Assembly (NCBI GenBank): GCA_030429175.1 | Contig: JAUIDD010000006.1 | Coordinates: 39,089 to 103,088 of the forward strand | Reading direction: 5' to 3' | Length of the DNA stretch: 64,000 nt | From: Gammaproteobacteria bacterium | Lineage (GTDB): Bacteria > Pseudomonadota > Gammaproteobacteria > Coxiellales > Coxiellaceae | Shown here: positions 56,206-64,000 of the stretch, one piece after another | Layout: the number at the start of each line of letters is the position of its first letter | Position numbering within the stretch: position 1 is the stretch's first letter | Notes under the pieces: model-generated | Databases searched by the model: none | Told to the model about the DNA's origin: nothing | Seen by the model: the letters and a program-made list of their open reading frames with translations, nothing else | Program-made: the position numbers and the translations under genes

Positions 56206-57890
56206 AACACAATTTTAAATACAAGCCTTATATACCAAATGCCATAATAATCACAAGTGATGATAAACTAACTTTAACCGGGGATAAAAGTATTGATCCA
56301 CTATTTAAAATACTCATACAATGTCAACCCAAGCTCAAAGTATGCCATATCAATAACCTTCATCTAATTTTAATTCAAAGTGTGGAAACTCAACAAGCGC
56401 AACAATTATTTAAAGCTGTGATAGAGTATTTATCTTCCTATCATTTATTATATGTTACACAAGAAATCATATTCCAGTTATCAGTGAAGCAACTAATTGA
56501 CAAGCATGACAATGAAGAAATAATTACTGACTTTATATCTTGTATACAAAAAAATTATCTTAAAAAATTTAAATGCGCTATTAAAATAAGTTTTTATTTA
56601 ACTGATCTTGACTATTTATGTGGATTTTCAGTTTATAAAGCATTAGATAATATACAACCACTATTGATAAATCAACCAATCCAACGAAAATCAAATTTAA
56701 TTAATACTGTTCAGCACCAGCTACAATCTCTCTCTCACACCATTTCTTCGAAAATGATAGCACTTCTAAATAGAACTCAAAAGCAAAAAATGCGATTGCA
56801 GCTCTATACATTGCCATCACAACTCGAAAGACTTAATCAGCCATTATCGGAAATCATGCATCAGTTACAGCTTCAAATTAAAAGTCTTTATGCACGCATA
56901 ATAAATCATATCTATCTCGATGAAAGATCATTTTGCTCTGACAAAAGACCACAAATGAAGGCTACTTGGTATCAAATATTTCTTTTGAAAAAATATTCTA
57001 TCTATATATTAGCAGGGTTCGTGTCTCTTATAACATTGTGTTTATTACCTTTGTCGCTTACACAAGCTCAAGCACATATTAACAAAGAGCTCATAATCTT
57101 AAAGCAACCGATCTTCTCGATCTATAAAGTAATTAATTTATACCAGTATCGTCATAAATTAAAATATAAAGAACTTAAACCATTAACACAGGCAATAAGG
57201 CACTATATCAGTCTTAATACCATAGTCCTCTTTCCACAAGCACTTTTATCGTCACAAACCAGCTTTCCACAACTGATTCACGCGTATGCGCAACTGAATG
57301 AAGATGTGCATTTTAAAGCTATTTTACCGCTTATCAAACAACAAATACTCGCCAGTCTTAATATTGCTTGGGATCACCATACTGAGCTCAAGAAATTTGA
57401 TCAGGTATATATCAAGCCACTTGAGCAATTGCGACTTAAAACAAATTTTGAAATATTTAAACAGCAACATACTCAAATTGCTCAGTATAAGAAAGTAAAT
57501 AAGCTCACGATCACTCCGCTTAGCTTATCAAGTCAAATCGCTAAGGTGATATTATACTTAGGATCACAAACGCTCACCTATCAACATGGACCTGAAATCC
57601 AACAAACACTATCACTTGAAAGCAACACATTATCACCTTGCTCAATTATATTTTATACATTTGATCATAGACACCTAACAGATACCTTCCCAACTGACTA
57701 TTGTCTCGCACACTTGCTTAACGTAAGTCATTATCATCATTCAATTGTCACACATTGTCATAAGCAACAGAGCTGCTTTAGTTTTAAACTCGATAACGGA
57801 GTTTATCGTACGCTTGCTATCAATGTAAAACCCTATTCCACACCCAAACATATCACTTATTTAGGAGTAACTGATGACCGCACGCATTGA
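56202..57890 (+). CDS. tssM: T6SS membrane protein TssM (IcmF), truncated
   Basis: A 562-residue TssM, half the usual length (about 1100-1200). It lacks the two N-terminal membrane helices and the Walker A P-loop. Residues about 60-160 still resemble the second half of the NTPase domain (FQLSVKQLIDKHDNEEI, then FYLTDLDYLCGF at the place of TKxDLLxGF). Residues about 170-240 match the following cytoplasmic region (QLYTLPSQLERLNQPL). One membrane helix (about 265-290) corresponds to the third helix of TssM, followed by a short periplasmic part. The start at 56202 overlaps the tssL stop by 4 bp; the longer upstream frame lies inside tssL. tssB begins 17 bp before its stop. Confidence 0.75.
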   Translation: MKHNFKYKPYIPNAIIITSDDKLTLTGDKSIDPLFKILIQCQPKLKVCHINNLHLILIQSVETQQAQQLFKAVIEYLSSYHLLYVTQEIIFQLSVKQLIDKHDNEEIITDFISCIQKNYLKKFKCAIKISFYLTDLDYLCGFSVYKALDNIQPLLINQPIQRKSNLINTVQHQLQSLSHTISSKMIALLNRTQKQKMRLQLYTLPSQLERLNQPLSEIMHQLQLQIKSLYARIINHIYLDERSFCSDKRPQMKATWYQIFLLKKYSIYILAGFVSLITLCLLPLSLTQAQAHINKELIILKQPIFSIYKVINLYQYRHKLKYKELKPLTQAIRHYISLNTIVLFPQALLSSQTSFPQLIHAYAQLNEDVHFKAILPLIKQQILASLNIAWDHHTELKKFDQVYIKPLEQLRLKTNFEIFKQQHTQIAQYKKVNKLTITPLSLSSQIAKVILYLGSQTLTYQHGPEIQQTLSLESNTLSPCSIIFYTFDHRHLTDTFPTDYCLAHLLNVSHYHHSIVTHCHKQQSCFSFKLDNGVYRTLAINVKPYSTPKHITYLGVTDDRTH

Positions 57891-58308
57891 AATTAGCTAT
57901 GAAACAGAAGAAAATGGCGCCACTGTCACAAAGGAGTTGCCATTTACGGTAGGCATTATTGGTGATTTCACCGGCAATAATTCACCCTATACAGCACTGC
58001 CTCTCAATCAAAAGGATTTTATCCACATCACGCATGATAATTTTGATGATATTTTTAGGCAGCTGCAACCTAAACTACAACTTAATCTTGATAAAAAAGC
58101 TAATCCTCTAAAGCTTAATAAAGTCAATATCACATTTTCGACTCTTGAAGATTTCAAGCCACAACAGATCATTCACAATGTATCTGAATTAAAACAACTT
58201 TGGGAAATTAGACAACAGTTACGTGAGATTCAAACTCAAAATAATTACCATCCTGAACTTATCAATCAGCTTCAAGATGCTCTAAAAAAACTGACAAAGG
58301 AAGATTAA
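57874..58308 (+). CDS. tssB: T6SS sheath small subunit TssB (VipA)
   Basis: A 144-residue protein with the TssB consensus along its whole length: RIEISYETEENGATVTKELPF (core YETEENGATVTKELPF, about 8-23), VGIIGDFTGN (about 25-34), FIHITHDNFDDIFRQLQPKL (core ITHDNFDDIFRQL, about 52-64), STLEDFKPQQI (about 88-98) and the helical C-terminus with LWEIRQQLREIQ. It pairs with TssC to form the contractile sheath. It is somewhat short (usually about 160-170), missing part of the C-terminus. It overlaps tssM by 17 bp and is 1 bp before tssC, as in nearly all T6SS loci. Confidence 0.93.
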   Translation: MTARIEISYETEENGATVTKELPFTVGIIGDFTGNNSPYTALPLNQKDFIHITHDNFDDIFRQLQPKLQLNLDKKANPLKLNKVNITFSTLEDFKPQQIIHNVSELKQLWEIRQQLREIQTQNNYHPELINQLQDALKKLTKED

Positions 58309-58309
58309 T

Positions 58310-59644
58310 ATGCAAACTAGATACCCACAACCCATTCTAACTAAAGTCGTAGAAAATTCAACAGTGCTAGCAATTATGCAAAATGAATCTTCAATGGATT
58401 CTGTCATCACCACCATTGATCGCATATTATCTGATACACTCGATCAAATTATGCATCAGCCTGATTTTCAAAAACTCGAAGCAAGCTGGTCAGGTGTTTC
58501 ACAATTAATGAAACTTCTAACAGATGAATCAAATCTTCAAGTTAGACTATGCAGTGTCAGTCATAATCAAATAGCTGATGAAGCTAAAAAACAACAACCA
58601 CTAGCAGATTCTCATTTATATCGATTATTGTATAAAGACGCCTTTAATATGCCTGGTGGAACACCTTATGGTATTTTGATTGGTGATTATCACTTTGATC
58701 ATAGTCAAGCTGATGTTACTACACTTGATATGATTGCTGATATTTGCGAAAAAGCATTTTGCCCTTTTATCACAGGCATAAAATCAACTGTTGTCGGCTG
58801 TTATAGTTGGCAAGAGCTGCATAAAAAATATGACCTTTTAAATAGCTATAAAACAGGTAATCATATTGCCTGGCAACAATTGCGCATAAAGGTTAAATCA
58901 CGTTTTATATATCTGACTGCAGGAGATTATCTCGCCCGTCATCGCTATTACCAACTACATGATCAGTATGATTATCAATTTAATGAAAAAATAAATACTG
59001 ATGAAGACTACTGCTGGGTCAATAGCGCATACACACAAGCAATTTGTGTCATGCGTGCTTATAAACAGTTTGGTTGGTGCACAGCCATTCGTGGCTATGA
59101 AACGGGTGGCAAAGTTGACAATCTTCCTCTGACCAATACACTTAATGCAACACGAATCGCGTTTTCAGATGACCAGGAATATGCGCTCAGTCAACTTGGC
59201 ATTATCCCCTTTTGCCATTATATCAATACAAATTTTGGTGTCTTCTTCGGTTGTCAAAGTTTACATGAGCCAATTATTTATGATGACTCACAAGCTACTC
59301 AAAACGCCAAAATTGCTGCGAGACTACCTTATGTATTAGCTACTTCTCGCATTGCACACTATATTAAAGTGATCGCTCGAGATAAAGTGGGCTCATTTAT
59401 GGATAAAGAAGAAGTTGAACAATGGCTGAATCGATGGATTGCGCAATATGTAAATGCTAATACCAATGCTAAATATCACCTAAAGGCGCGCTTTCCACTC
59501 GCTGAGGCACGCATTGAGGTCACCGCTGACAGAACTAACCCTGGTCGCTATCATGCTGTTGCACACCTAAAACCCTGGTTACAGTTTGAATCACTCTCAG
59601 CGTCACTGCGCTTAGTAACTGAGCTGCCTGAGTCCAAGCAATGA
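58310..59644 (+). CDS. tssC: T6SS sheath large subunit TssC (VipB)
   Basis: A 444-residue protein with strong TssC signatures. These are FQKLEASWSGVSQLMKLL (about 54-71), YKDAFNMPGGTPYGILIGDYHFD (core NMPGGTPYGILIGDY, about 111-125), AIRGYETGGKVDNLP (about 258-272), SRIAHYIKVIARDKVGSFM (about 344-362), EQWLNRWIAQYV (about 367-378) and RFPLAEARIEVTADRTNPGRY (core PLAEARIEVTADRTNPGRY, about 395-413). It is slightly shorter than the usual 490-500. It is the best-conserved gene of the locus and overlaps the second tssC-like gene by 4 bp (ATGA). Confidence 0.96.
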   Translation: MQTRYPQPILTKVVENSTVLAIMQNESSMDSVITTIDRILSDTLDQIMHQPDFQKLEASWSGVSQLMKLLTDESNLQVRLCSVSHNQIADEAKKQQPLADSHLYRLLYKDAFNMPGGTPYGILIGDYHFDHSQADVTTLDMIADICEKAFCPFITGIKSTVVGCYSWQELHKKYDLLNSYKTGNHIAWQQLRIKVKSRFIYLTAGDYLARHRYYQLHDQYDYQFNEKINTDEDYCWVNSAYTQAICVMRAYKQFGWCTAIRGYETGGKVDNLPLTNTLNATRIAFSDDQEYALSQLGIIPFCHYINTNFGVFFGCQSLHEPIIYDDSQATQNAKIAARLPYVLATSRIAHYIKVIARDKVGSFMDKEEVEQWLNRWIAQYVNANTNAKYHLKARFPLAEARIEVTADRTNPGRYHAVAHLKPWLQFESLSASLRLVTELPESKQ

Positions 59645-60570
59645 ATATAAAAAATAGAAAAGTCGCTAGTTTACTATTAGAAGTGAATATCATCATAGAT
59701 AAAATGATGAATGCTATTTTACACCAGAAGCCATTCCAGCAGCTTGAGGCTAATTGGCTTCAACTAAACCATCTTATTCAACCATCTGACCATGTTCACT
59801 TTCGAATTTATATACTCTCTATTTCAGATACAACAGAACTAGTTCAAAAAAATCGACTATTGCATTTATGCTATCATGATCGCTATCAAATGCCGGGAGC
59901 GGTGCCTTTTTCAATTTTGAGCTTGCTGTATTATACGCCACTGCCTCTCGAACAATTAAACTATATAGCACAACAAGTCTTCCTCCCTATTATCTTGCCA
60001 GCCTATTCAACACGCTCATCAATGCCCGCATTTATTTATACATTAGCACCACAGATGCTATTAAGAGTCCCCTACCATATGGAACAGATTACACTGCTTG
60101 ACGAGTATCTTTGGGGTAATCCTTGTTTTTATTTTCTCGAGATGATTCTTAAAAAAAAGCCCTTTAGTAGCTGTTATCATAATCGACGCTTTCGCTACAT
60201 TAACCCACCTAACGACCAACACCAACTTTGGCTGTTTGAATTTACTTATGAAGAGCATGATAAACATAGTGGAAAATTATCTATTATTTCATTAATGATT
60301 TTTTGTCGCTTTATTCACTGCCTTAAAATTCAGTTACGCGACAAAATCGGCCAGTTTTCATCACCGGCAGATGCTGAACAAGAACTCCAATCATGGATCA
60401 ACCAATACTGCTCTCAACTTGCATATCAAAATTATTATCCACTTAAGCATGCAGCTATTTCACTGAAGGAATCAGGAGCTGCAAACAGCTATATATGTTA
60501 TATCAAAATGTCACTACATATGGATGCCAGTATTTTTTCTAATGCTATTGAATTTCAAATGGAATTGTAA
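59641..60570 (+). CDS. Second, shortened TssC-like sheath protein
   Basis: A 309-residue paralogue of the preceding TssC. It retains FQQLEANWLQLNHLI (about 33-47), YHDRYQMPGAVPFSIL (about 79-94) and FIHCLKIQLRDKIGQFSSPADAEQEL (core KIQLRDKIGQFSS, about 229-241), then SWINQYCSQL. It lacks the second glycine of NMPGGTP, the RGYETGG region and the conserved C-terminal EARIEV block. TssC duplication is known in other T6SS, but one partner being this short is unusual. It could be a sheath modifier, a cap, or a decaying copy. The reading frame is intact and the TAATG junction to tssF keeps translation coupled. Confidence 0.8.
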   Translation: MNIKNRKVASLLLEVNIIIDKMMNAILHQKPFQQLEANWLQLNHLIQPSDHVHFRIYILSISDTTELVQKNRLLHLCYHDRYQMPGAVPFSILSLLYYTPLPLEQLNYIAQQVFLPIILPAYSTRSSMPAFIYTLAPQMLLRVPYHMEQITLLDEYLWGNPCFYFLEMILKKKPFSSCYHNRRFRYINPPNDQHQLWLFEFTYEEHDKHSGKLSIISLMIFCRFIHCLKIQLRDKIGQFSSPADAEQELQSWINQYCSQLAYQNYYPLKHAAISLKESGAANSYICYIKMSLHMDASIFSNAIEFQMEL

Positions 60571-61604
60571 TGTTAAATATGATCGATCTACATTTATTAC
60601 ATTCCTGCTACCCACACTTAACCAGTATTATTCCAGCTGCATGTCTGTTTAAATTTGATTTGGAATATGACAACTGCATCCCAAAAAACTTAGAACTGTG
60701 TTTAAACACCGATGGTGAAGATTTAAAATTTACAACGACACACTCGATAGACCTAAACACAAATATTTTTTACTTAGATCCGGAAAATCATACGATATTT
60801 GATGATTATAGTAAGTTAATGGTTGCCGGATTCAAACCTTTTGTTCCGCATACTGACCCCTATCAATTATTACTTATATTCTGCAATCATCCAGCACTGT
60901 TATGCGCATTAACACCTACTTCAAATGATCACATGAAGCCAATAGTATCTTCAAAAATTTTGAAAAATTGTATACTTACCTTCAATCGATTCAAGCATCA
61001 ATCAGAGCCATTTAAAATTGACGTCAATCGACGTGAGTATCAAGTTAAAATGGCCCATTATGGGCAAGAATCTTATATTCAACCATGCTCAACAATCAAT
61101 AGCTGTTACTTAAACGCAATAGTTAGAGCGCGTGACCATGGTCAAATCACATCTCAATCCATATTATGCCATCAAGGTAATCTCTATAAAAAATGCCGAG
61201 CAATAGACGCATCTCAGTATTATAGTCCTCTTACACATATAGCTAAAATTACACGCGTAAGTAAAATTTTTATGCCGATTGAGCCTCATTATTCGGCAAA
61301 TTTACTCGAAACTGTGAGTATCACAGATTTTAATTTTTTATATGCTACGAATCCAACTGAGCAACTCAAAGCACTGCTTGAGATTCATACATTCAAACAT
61401 AATCAAGAAAGTAAACAAGTGTATGAGAGTATCGCCCATATCCATCTCGTACCAATCGAGCCTGCAAAAATAAAATATATGATTATCTTTAATCAATCAT
61501 TAGCTATTCATAGCTTATTTATTGCGGTATTGAGACGTTTTTTTCAATTACTCCACCCAATTAACATTGAAGTGATTGTCGATTATGCTGTGCAACCACT
61601 TTGA
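60570..61604 (+). CDS. tssF: T6SS baseplate protein TssF, shortened
   Basis: A 344-residue protein assigned to TssF by position (before tssG) and weak but ordered similarity: HLTSIIPAACLFKFDLE (about 16-32) at the place of the family's mp-aYs--qfdl, the Tyr/Pro-rich SQYYSPLTHIAKITR (about 216-230), and the C-terminal SLAIHSLFIAVLRRFFQLLHPIN (core LFIAVLRRFFQLLHPIN, about 317-333), matching gs-lfLfg-vLe-Fl-lya-iN. TssF normally has about 600 residues, so a large part is missing. It starts at the tssC2 stop (TAATG) and overlaps tssG by about 20 bp. Confidence 0.75.
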   Translation: MLNMIDLHLLHSCYPHLTSIIPAACLFKFDLEYDNCIPKNLELCLNTDGEDLKFTTTHSIDLNTNIFYLDPENHTIFDDYSKLMVAGFKPFVPHTDPYQLLLIFCNHPALLCALTPTSNDHMKPIVSSKILKNCILTFNRFKHQSEPFKIDVNRREYQVKMAHYGQESYIQPCSTINSCYLNAIVRARDHGQITSQSILCHQGNLYKKCRAIDASQYYSPLTHIAKITRVSKIFMPIEPHYSANLLETVSITDFNFLYATNPTEQLKALLEIHTFKHNQESKQVYESIAHIHLVPIEPAKIKYMIIFNQSLAIHSLFIAVLRRFFQLLHPINIEVIVDYAVQPL

Positions 61605-62205
61605 TGAGATACTTTACACTATCGAACAATATGAGATTCGCTCAATTAAGTTTGTTAAATACGAAGGTAATATATTTCCAGTCTTTAAGTTCCATATCAA
61701 AATAGATAACCATCATGCCATTATTACCTGCACTAATAATAACAATATTGAAAAGCGCTTTGACGACCACAGAAAACTAACGTCACATGCACATAAAGCT
61801 CAATTACCACGCCTACGTAGCAGTTGCTATCTTAAGAAAAAACTTAGTGGATTAATTCAATATCCAGTTAGCATTATTGAAAATCTTAATGATACATTCA
61901 ATATTACAAGACCGAAACTGCCTCATATTCTCAACAATAATCTGAGACTTGGAAGTACATTCCAAAGTAGACTTTATAGATTACAAATCAGTATTGGTCC
62001 GATAACATTCAACGATTATATTAGTCTAATTCAAGCTCATGACAAGCTACTAATGCTTGAGGCATATATCAAATCCTATCTTGGACCGCTATTTCGCTTT
62101 ACCGTTGTGATTGACGTAATAAAATCTACTGCACCAAAAATTTTCCTCGGAGATGCCAGCTTGAGCATTTCAACTTGGTTAGGGGCTGTTGACAATTGCC
62201 CCTAA
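61585..62205 (+). CDS. tssG: T6SS baseplate protein TssG, shortened
   Basis: A 206-residue protein whose C-terminal half matches TssG well: RLGSTFQSRLYRLQISIGPITFNDY (core SRLYRLQISIGPITF, about 136-150) at the family's lG--v-d---ri-lGPl, then LEAYIKSYLGPLFRFTVVIDV (core IKSYLGPLFRFTV, about 167-179) and FLGDASLSISTWLG (about 188-201), matching LG-dapLGw---lG. The N-terminal half is reduced relative to the usual 300-350 residues. The ATG at 61585 follows a TTG at 61576, and either overlaps tssF. A GC-rich hairpin at the stop codon ends the operon. Confidence 0.82.
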   Translation: MLCNHFDEILYTIEQYEIRSIKFVKYEGNIFPVFKFHIKIDNHHAIITCTNNNNIEKRFDDHRKLTSHAHKAQLPRLRSSCYLKKKLSGLIQYPVSIIENLNDTFNITRPKLPHILNNNLRLGSTFQSRLYRLQISIGPITFNDYISLIQAHDKLLMLEAYIKSYLGPLFRFTVVIDVIKSTAPKIFLGDASLSISTWLGAVDNCP

Positions 62206-62206
62206 C
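62178..62206. terminator. Hairpin at the end of the T6SS operon
   Basis: GTTAGGGGC (62178-62186), an 11-nt loop and GCCCCTAAC (62198-62206) form a perfect 9-bp GC-rich stem that includes the tssG stop codon. No clear T-run follows on either strand. It separates tssG from the convergent 493-residue gene and could terminate or protect both transcripts. Confidence 0.55.
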
Positions 62207-62231
62207 TTAATACATCGATACGATGCATTTA

Positions 62232-63713
62232 TTAAATATTTTCTAAGAGGTACGAATCCTCGTCGCATTCTTGCTCACCAATTTCAAAGATGCGATTAAT
62301 GTCGCTGGGCGTAAATACGCTAGTGAAGATGCCCTTCAAGCGCTCTTGCGGGAAGCTATCGTGTGTAATAACCTTTTTAAATTTTTTCGAGCCCATGTTT
62401 AAAATTAGAGATACCATGTGTGAAACTGTATCATTAAGTTTTACCAGACCCTGCTTATAAGTATTACTACTATGCGATCGGTAGTAGAGATTACATAATA
62501 TAATTACATAGTGAATCGCATAATAGTAATTAGTAAAACCCTCTGATACAAAACTCGAAATCTCAAATAAATGTGCAAGGCCCGCAGGAAAATATACGAC
62601 CGGTGTAGCATCATCACTATAATCATCAAGCTCATTGCTCATATTGGTGTCTGCAAGCATAGCGCCCGACCCAAGACTGATAAAAAGCATCAGGGTTGAT
62701 GTTATTCGCATAATAATACTATTCAGATGTGCGAAAGCAGTTTTACGACCATTAAAGAAAATTGAAGATAACTCTAATGCCGCATCAAGACTCAAACCCA
62801 CATAAACTATTACATTTAAAATAAGGAATATAATCGAAGCAGAGCTATTTTTATCATCGATAACCGCTCCCGCTTTCCACGCATCTAGCATATAGCCAAA
62901 CTGCGGGCAGACAACGAAAATAACTGACAACGTAGTAAATAATAATCGCCATTTAGATGTAGATGGTAACATTGCTGCAGACTCAGCAACATCTAAATTA
63001 AGCAGCGGTGTAATCACATCAACACGTGTATAAAGATTAATCTTATGCAATGATTCTAGTTTTGCTTCGATACTAAGTTGAGGCTTTTGAAGTAAATTAT
63101 CATAGGATTGTAATATGTGCTCAGCTAGCGCTTTTTGTGCTCGCACTAATAATAATTGCTTTTTATCCCTGAGCAAGAGATGTGTTGGTATACGCATACG
63201 AAGGTTATAAACGCCACGGTAGCTGATCGGTACATTAGTGAGAAATGTTAATATGGTCAGTAGTAAATTATGTGTATCTTTATACATAATATAACTGAGT
63301 GGAATTGCTGAAGCAGTTCCCAAAATAATACAAGCCATACTAACACTACGTTTTTTGATTTGCTGAGCCAAAGTCATTGTAGATAGTAGTTGTTTTTCAT
63401 TATCAGAAACATCACGTCTGAATTCTTGAAGTTCTCCTAAATAAATATCAGCTGCCTGAAAAGTATTTATGGAAACCGTACAGAAACTCATATAAGGACC
63501 TAAAGTATTTAACAGATTATCTTTCGATTTAGCATATAGTAATGATGCATCCCACCCCTCATATGCTGAATAAGTTGCTACTGCGAGAACTGATGCATGA
63601 ATTAATAGCTCTTGCACCAAGTCTCTTCTACTTAATGATTTTATTTTTGTATCTTGATAATCTTGAAGGCGAGATCTTAATTCATGATCAAAACGATATA
63701 ACGAGGGACGCAT
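62232..63713 (-). CDS. Multi-pass membrane protein, unknown function
   Basis: A 493-residue protein of no recognised family. It has about eight hydrophobic segments: around 35-50, 70-85, 125-150, 155-172, 255-280, 290-315, 330-355 and 398-415. A basic loop (about 170-200) lies between the two halves, and a cytoplasmic-type tail ends in acidic residues (EQECDEDSYLLENI). There is no signal peptide. It converges on tssG with a 26-bp gap, which places it next to the T6SS locus but not in its operon. A link to secretion, as cargo or immunity factor, is only a positional idea. The ATG at 63713 has no clear Shine-Dalgarno. Confidence 0.7.
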   Translation of the reverse strand: MRPSLYRFDHELRSRLQDYQDTKIKSLSRRDLVQELLIHASVLAVATYSAYEGWDASLLYAKSKDNLLNTLGPYMSFCTVSINTFQAADIYLGELQEFRRDVSDNEKQLLSTMTLAQQIKKRSVSMACIILGTASAIPLSYIMYKDTHNLLLTILTFLTNVPISYRGVYNLRMRIPTHLLLRDKKQLLLVRAQKALAEHILQSYDNLLQKPQLSIEAKLESLHKINLYTRVDVITPLLNLDVAESAAMLPSTSKWRLLFTTLSVIFVVCPQFGYMLDAWKAGAVIDDKNSSASIIFLILNVIVYVGLSLDAALELSSIFFNGRKTAFAHLNSIIMRITSTLMLFISLGSGAMLADTNMSNELDDYSDDATPVVYFPAGLAHLFEISSFVSEGFTNYYYAIHYVIILCNLYYRSHSSNTYKQGLVKLNDTVSHMVSLILNMGSKKFKKVITHDSFPQERLKGIFTSVFTPSDINRIFEIGEQECDEDSYLLENI

Positions 63714-63781
63714 ATAATATACCTTATAATTTGTAAGGCAAGAGTATCGAGCAATAAAAATAAGTTGTCAATACAGTAACA

Positions 63782-64000
63782 CTACTCTATTACAGGCGCT
63801 AACCACTTTTTAATTTCTTGTAATGGTTGATTGGTTCGCTTAGCATAGTCTTGCACTTGCTCTGAGTTTATTTTATTAATACCGAAATAATCTGCTTGTG
63901 GGTGCGAAAAATAAAACCCACACACTGATGCTGCTGGCCACATCGCTAAACTTTCTGTCAAGTAAATGCCGGTGTGTTGCTTGACTTCGAGTAATTCAAA
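63782..64000 (-). CDS. metH: Cobalamin-dependent methionine synthase, C-terminal end (partial)
   Basis: The last 72 codons of a gene that continues beyond the window. The translated piece contains the activation-domain motif LTESLAMWPAASVCGFYFS, of which TESLAMWPAASV is diagnostic, then HPQADYFGINKI, QVQDYAKR and the terminal WLAPVIE. These match the S-adenosylmethionine-binding reactivation domain at the C-terminus of MetH (TESxAMxPAASVxGxYFxHPxxxYF in E. coli). The enzyme methylates homocysteine using methyltetrahydrofolate and B12. The stop codon is at 63782-63784. Confidence 0.93.
   Translation of the reverse strand, partial: FELLEVKQHTGIYLTESLAMWPAASVCGFYFSHPQADYFGINKINSEQVQDYAKRTNQPLQEIKKWLAPVIE

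Noticed and set aside
53596..62205. Reading the T6SS locus as a phage tail or extracellular contractile injection system
   Set aside because: TssJ, TssK, TssL and TssM membrane-complex components are present, and no phage capsid, terminase or tail-fibre genes occur.

Overview
The window looks like chromosome of an AT-rich, host-associated gammaproteobacterium. The nearest setting I would suggest is the Legionellales/Coxiella neighbourhood. This is inferred from family content (fused aspartokinase/diaminopimelate decarboxylase, EtfAB plus ETF-QO, ald, and eukaryote-like ankyrin and leucine-rich-repeat proteins); no rRNA is present to confirm it. Genes are dense, several operons are translationally coupled by 1-35 bp overlaps, and there is no prophage, insertion sequence or CRISPR array.

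Layout. 0-6 kb: a hydrophobic-hairpin hypothetical protein, rnr, an MFS carrier, an unknown 460-residue protein and a small lipoprotein. 6-11 kb: a YgjP-type protein, an RND efflux pump and its adaptor. 11-18.8 kb: tRNA-Arg(CCT), fumC, a 1174-residue ankyrin-repeat protein, and a PspC / YtrA-type GntR / ABC ATPase / permease operon with a clear promoter and a likely operator. 19-26.6 kb: a 1164-residue membrane protein, a methyltransferase-TPR protein, a cysteine-rich exported protein beside a palindromic repeat, and ald. 26.7-34.7 kb: lysAC-etfB-etfA-HI0933 facing ETF-QO, then an LRR protein whose tail resembles a bipartite nuclear localisation signal. 34.8-42.4 kb: cbpA-cbpM, a PagL-like barrel lacking catalytic residues, an OPT transporter / cysteine desulfurase / degenerate IscU / HPP operon, trmJ, an inverted repeat and suhB. 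42.4-53.5 kb: secF, secD, yajC, tgt, mnmA, a membrane protein and mfd.

The most distinctive part is 53.6-62.2 kb: ten tightly coupled genes forming a miniaturised type VI secretion system (hcp, tssJ, tssK, tssL, tssM, tssB, tssC, a second shortened tssC, tssF, tssG). Most structural proteins are clearly shorter than usual. TssM lacks its N-terminal membrane segments and P-loop, and no tssE, tssA, clpV, vgrG or PAAR gene is present in the window. A membrane protein of unknown function (62.2-63.7 kb) faces the locus, and the window ends inside metH.

How it fits together: the housekeeping genes cover fumarate and alanine metabolism, ETF electron transfer to quinone, lysine-pathway synthesis, Sec export, tRNA wobble modification and transcription-coupled repair. 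The accessory genes (T6SS, ankyrin, LRR, membrane-hairpin and cysteine-rich exported proteins, efflux pump) are what an organism living inside or beside eukaryotic cells would carry. Several housekeeping genes have a -10 hexamer only 6-8 nt before the start codon and no Shine-Dalgarno, suggesting leaderless transcripts; the divergent tgt/mnmA pair has this on both strands inside a palindromic spacer.
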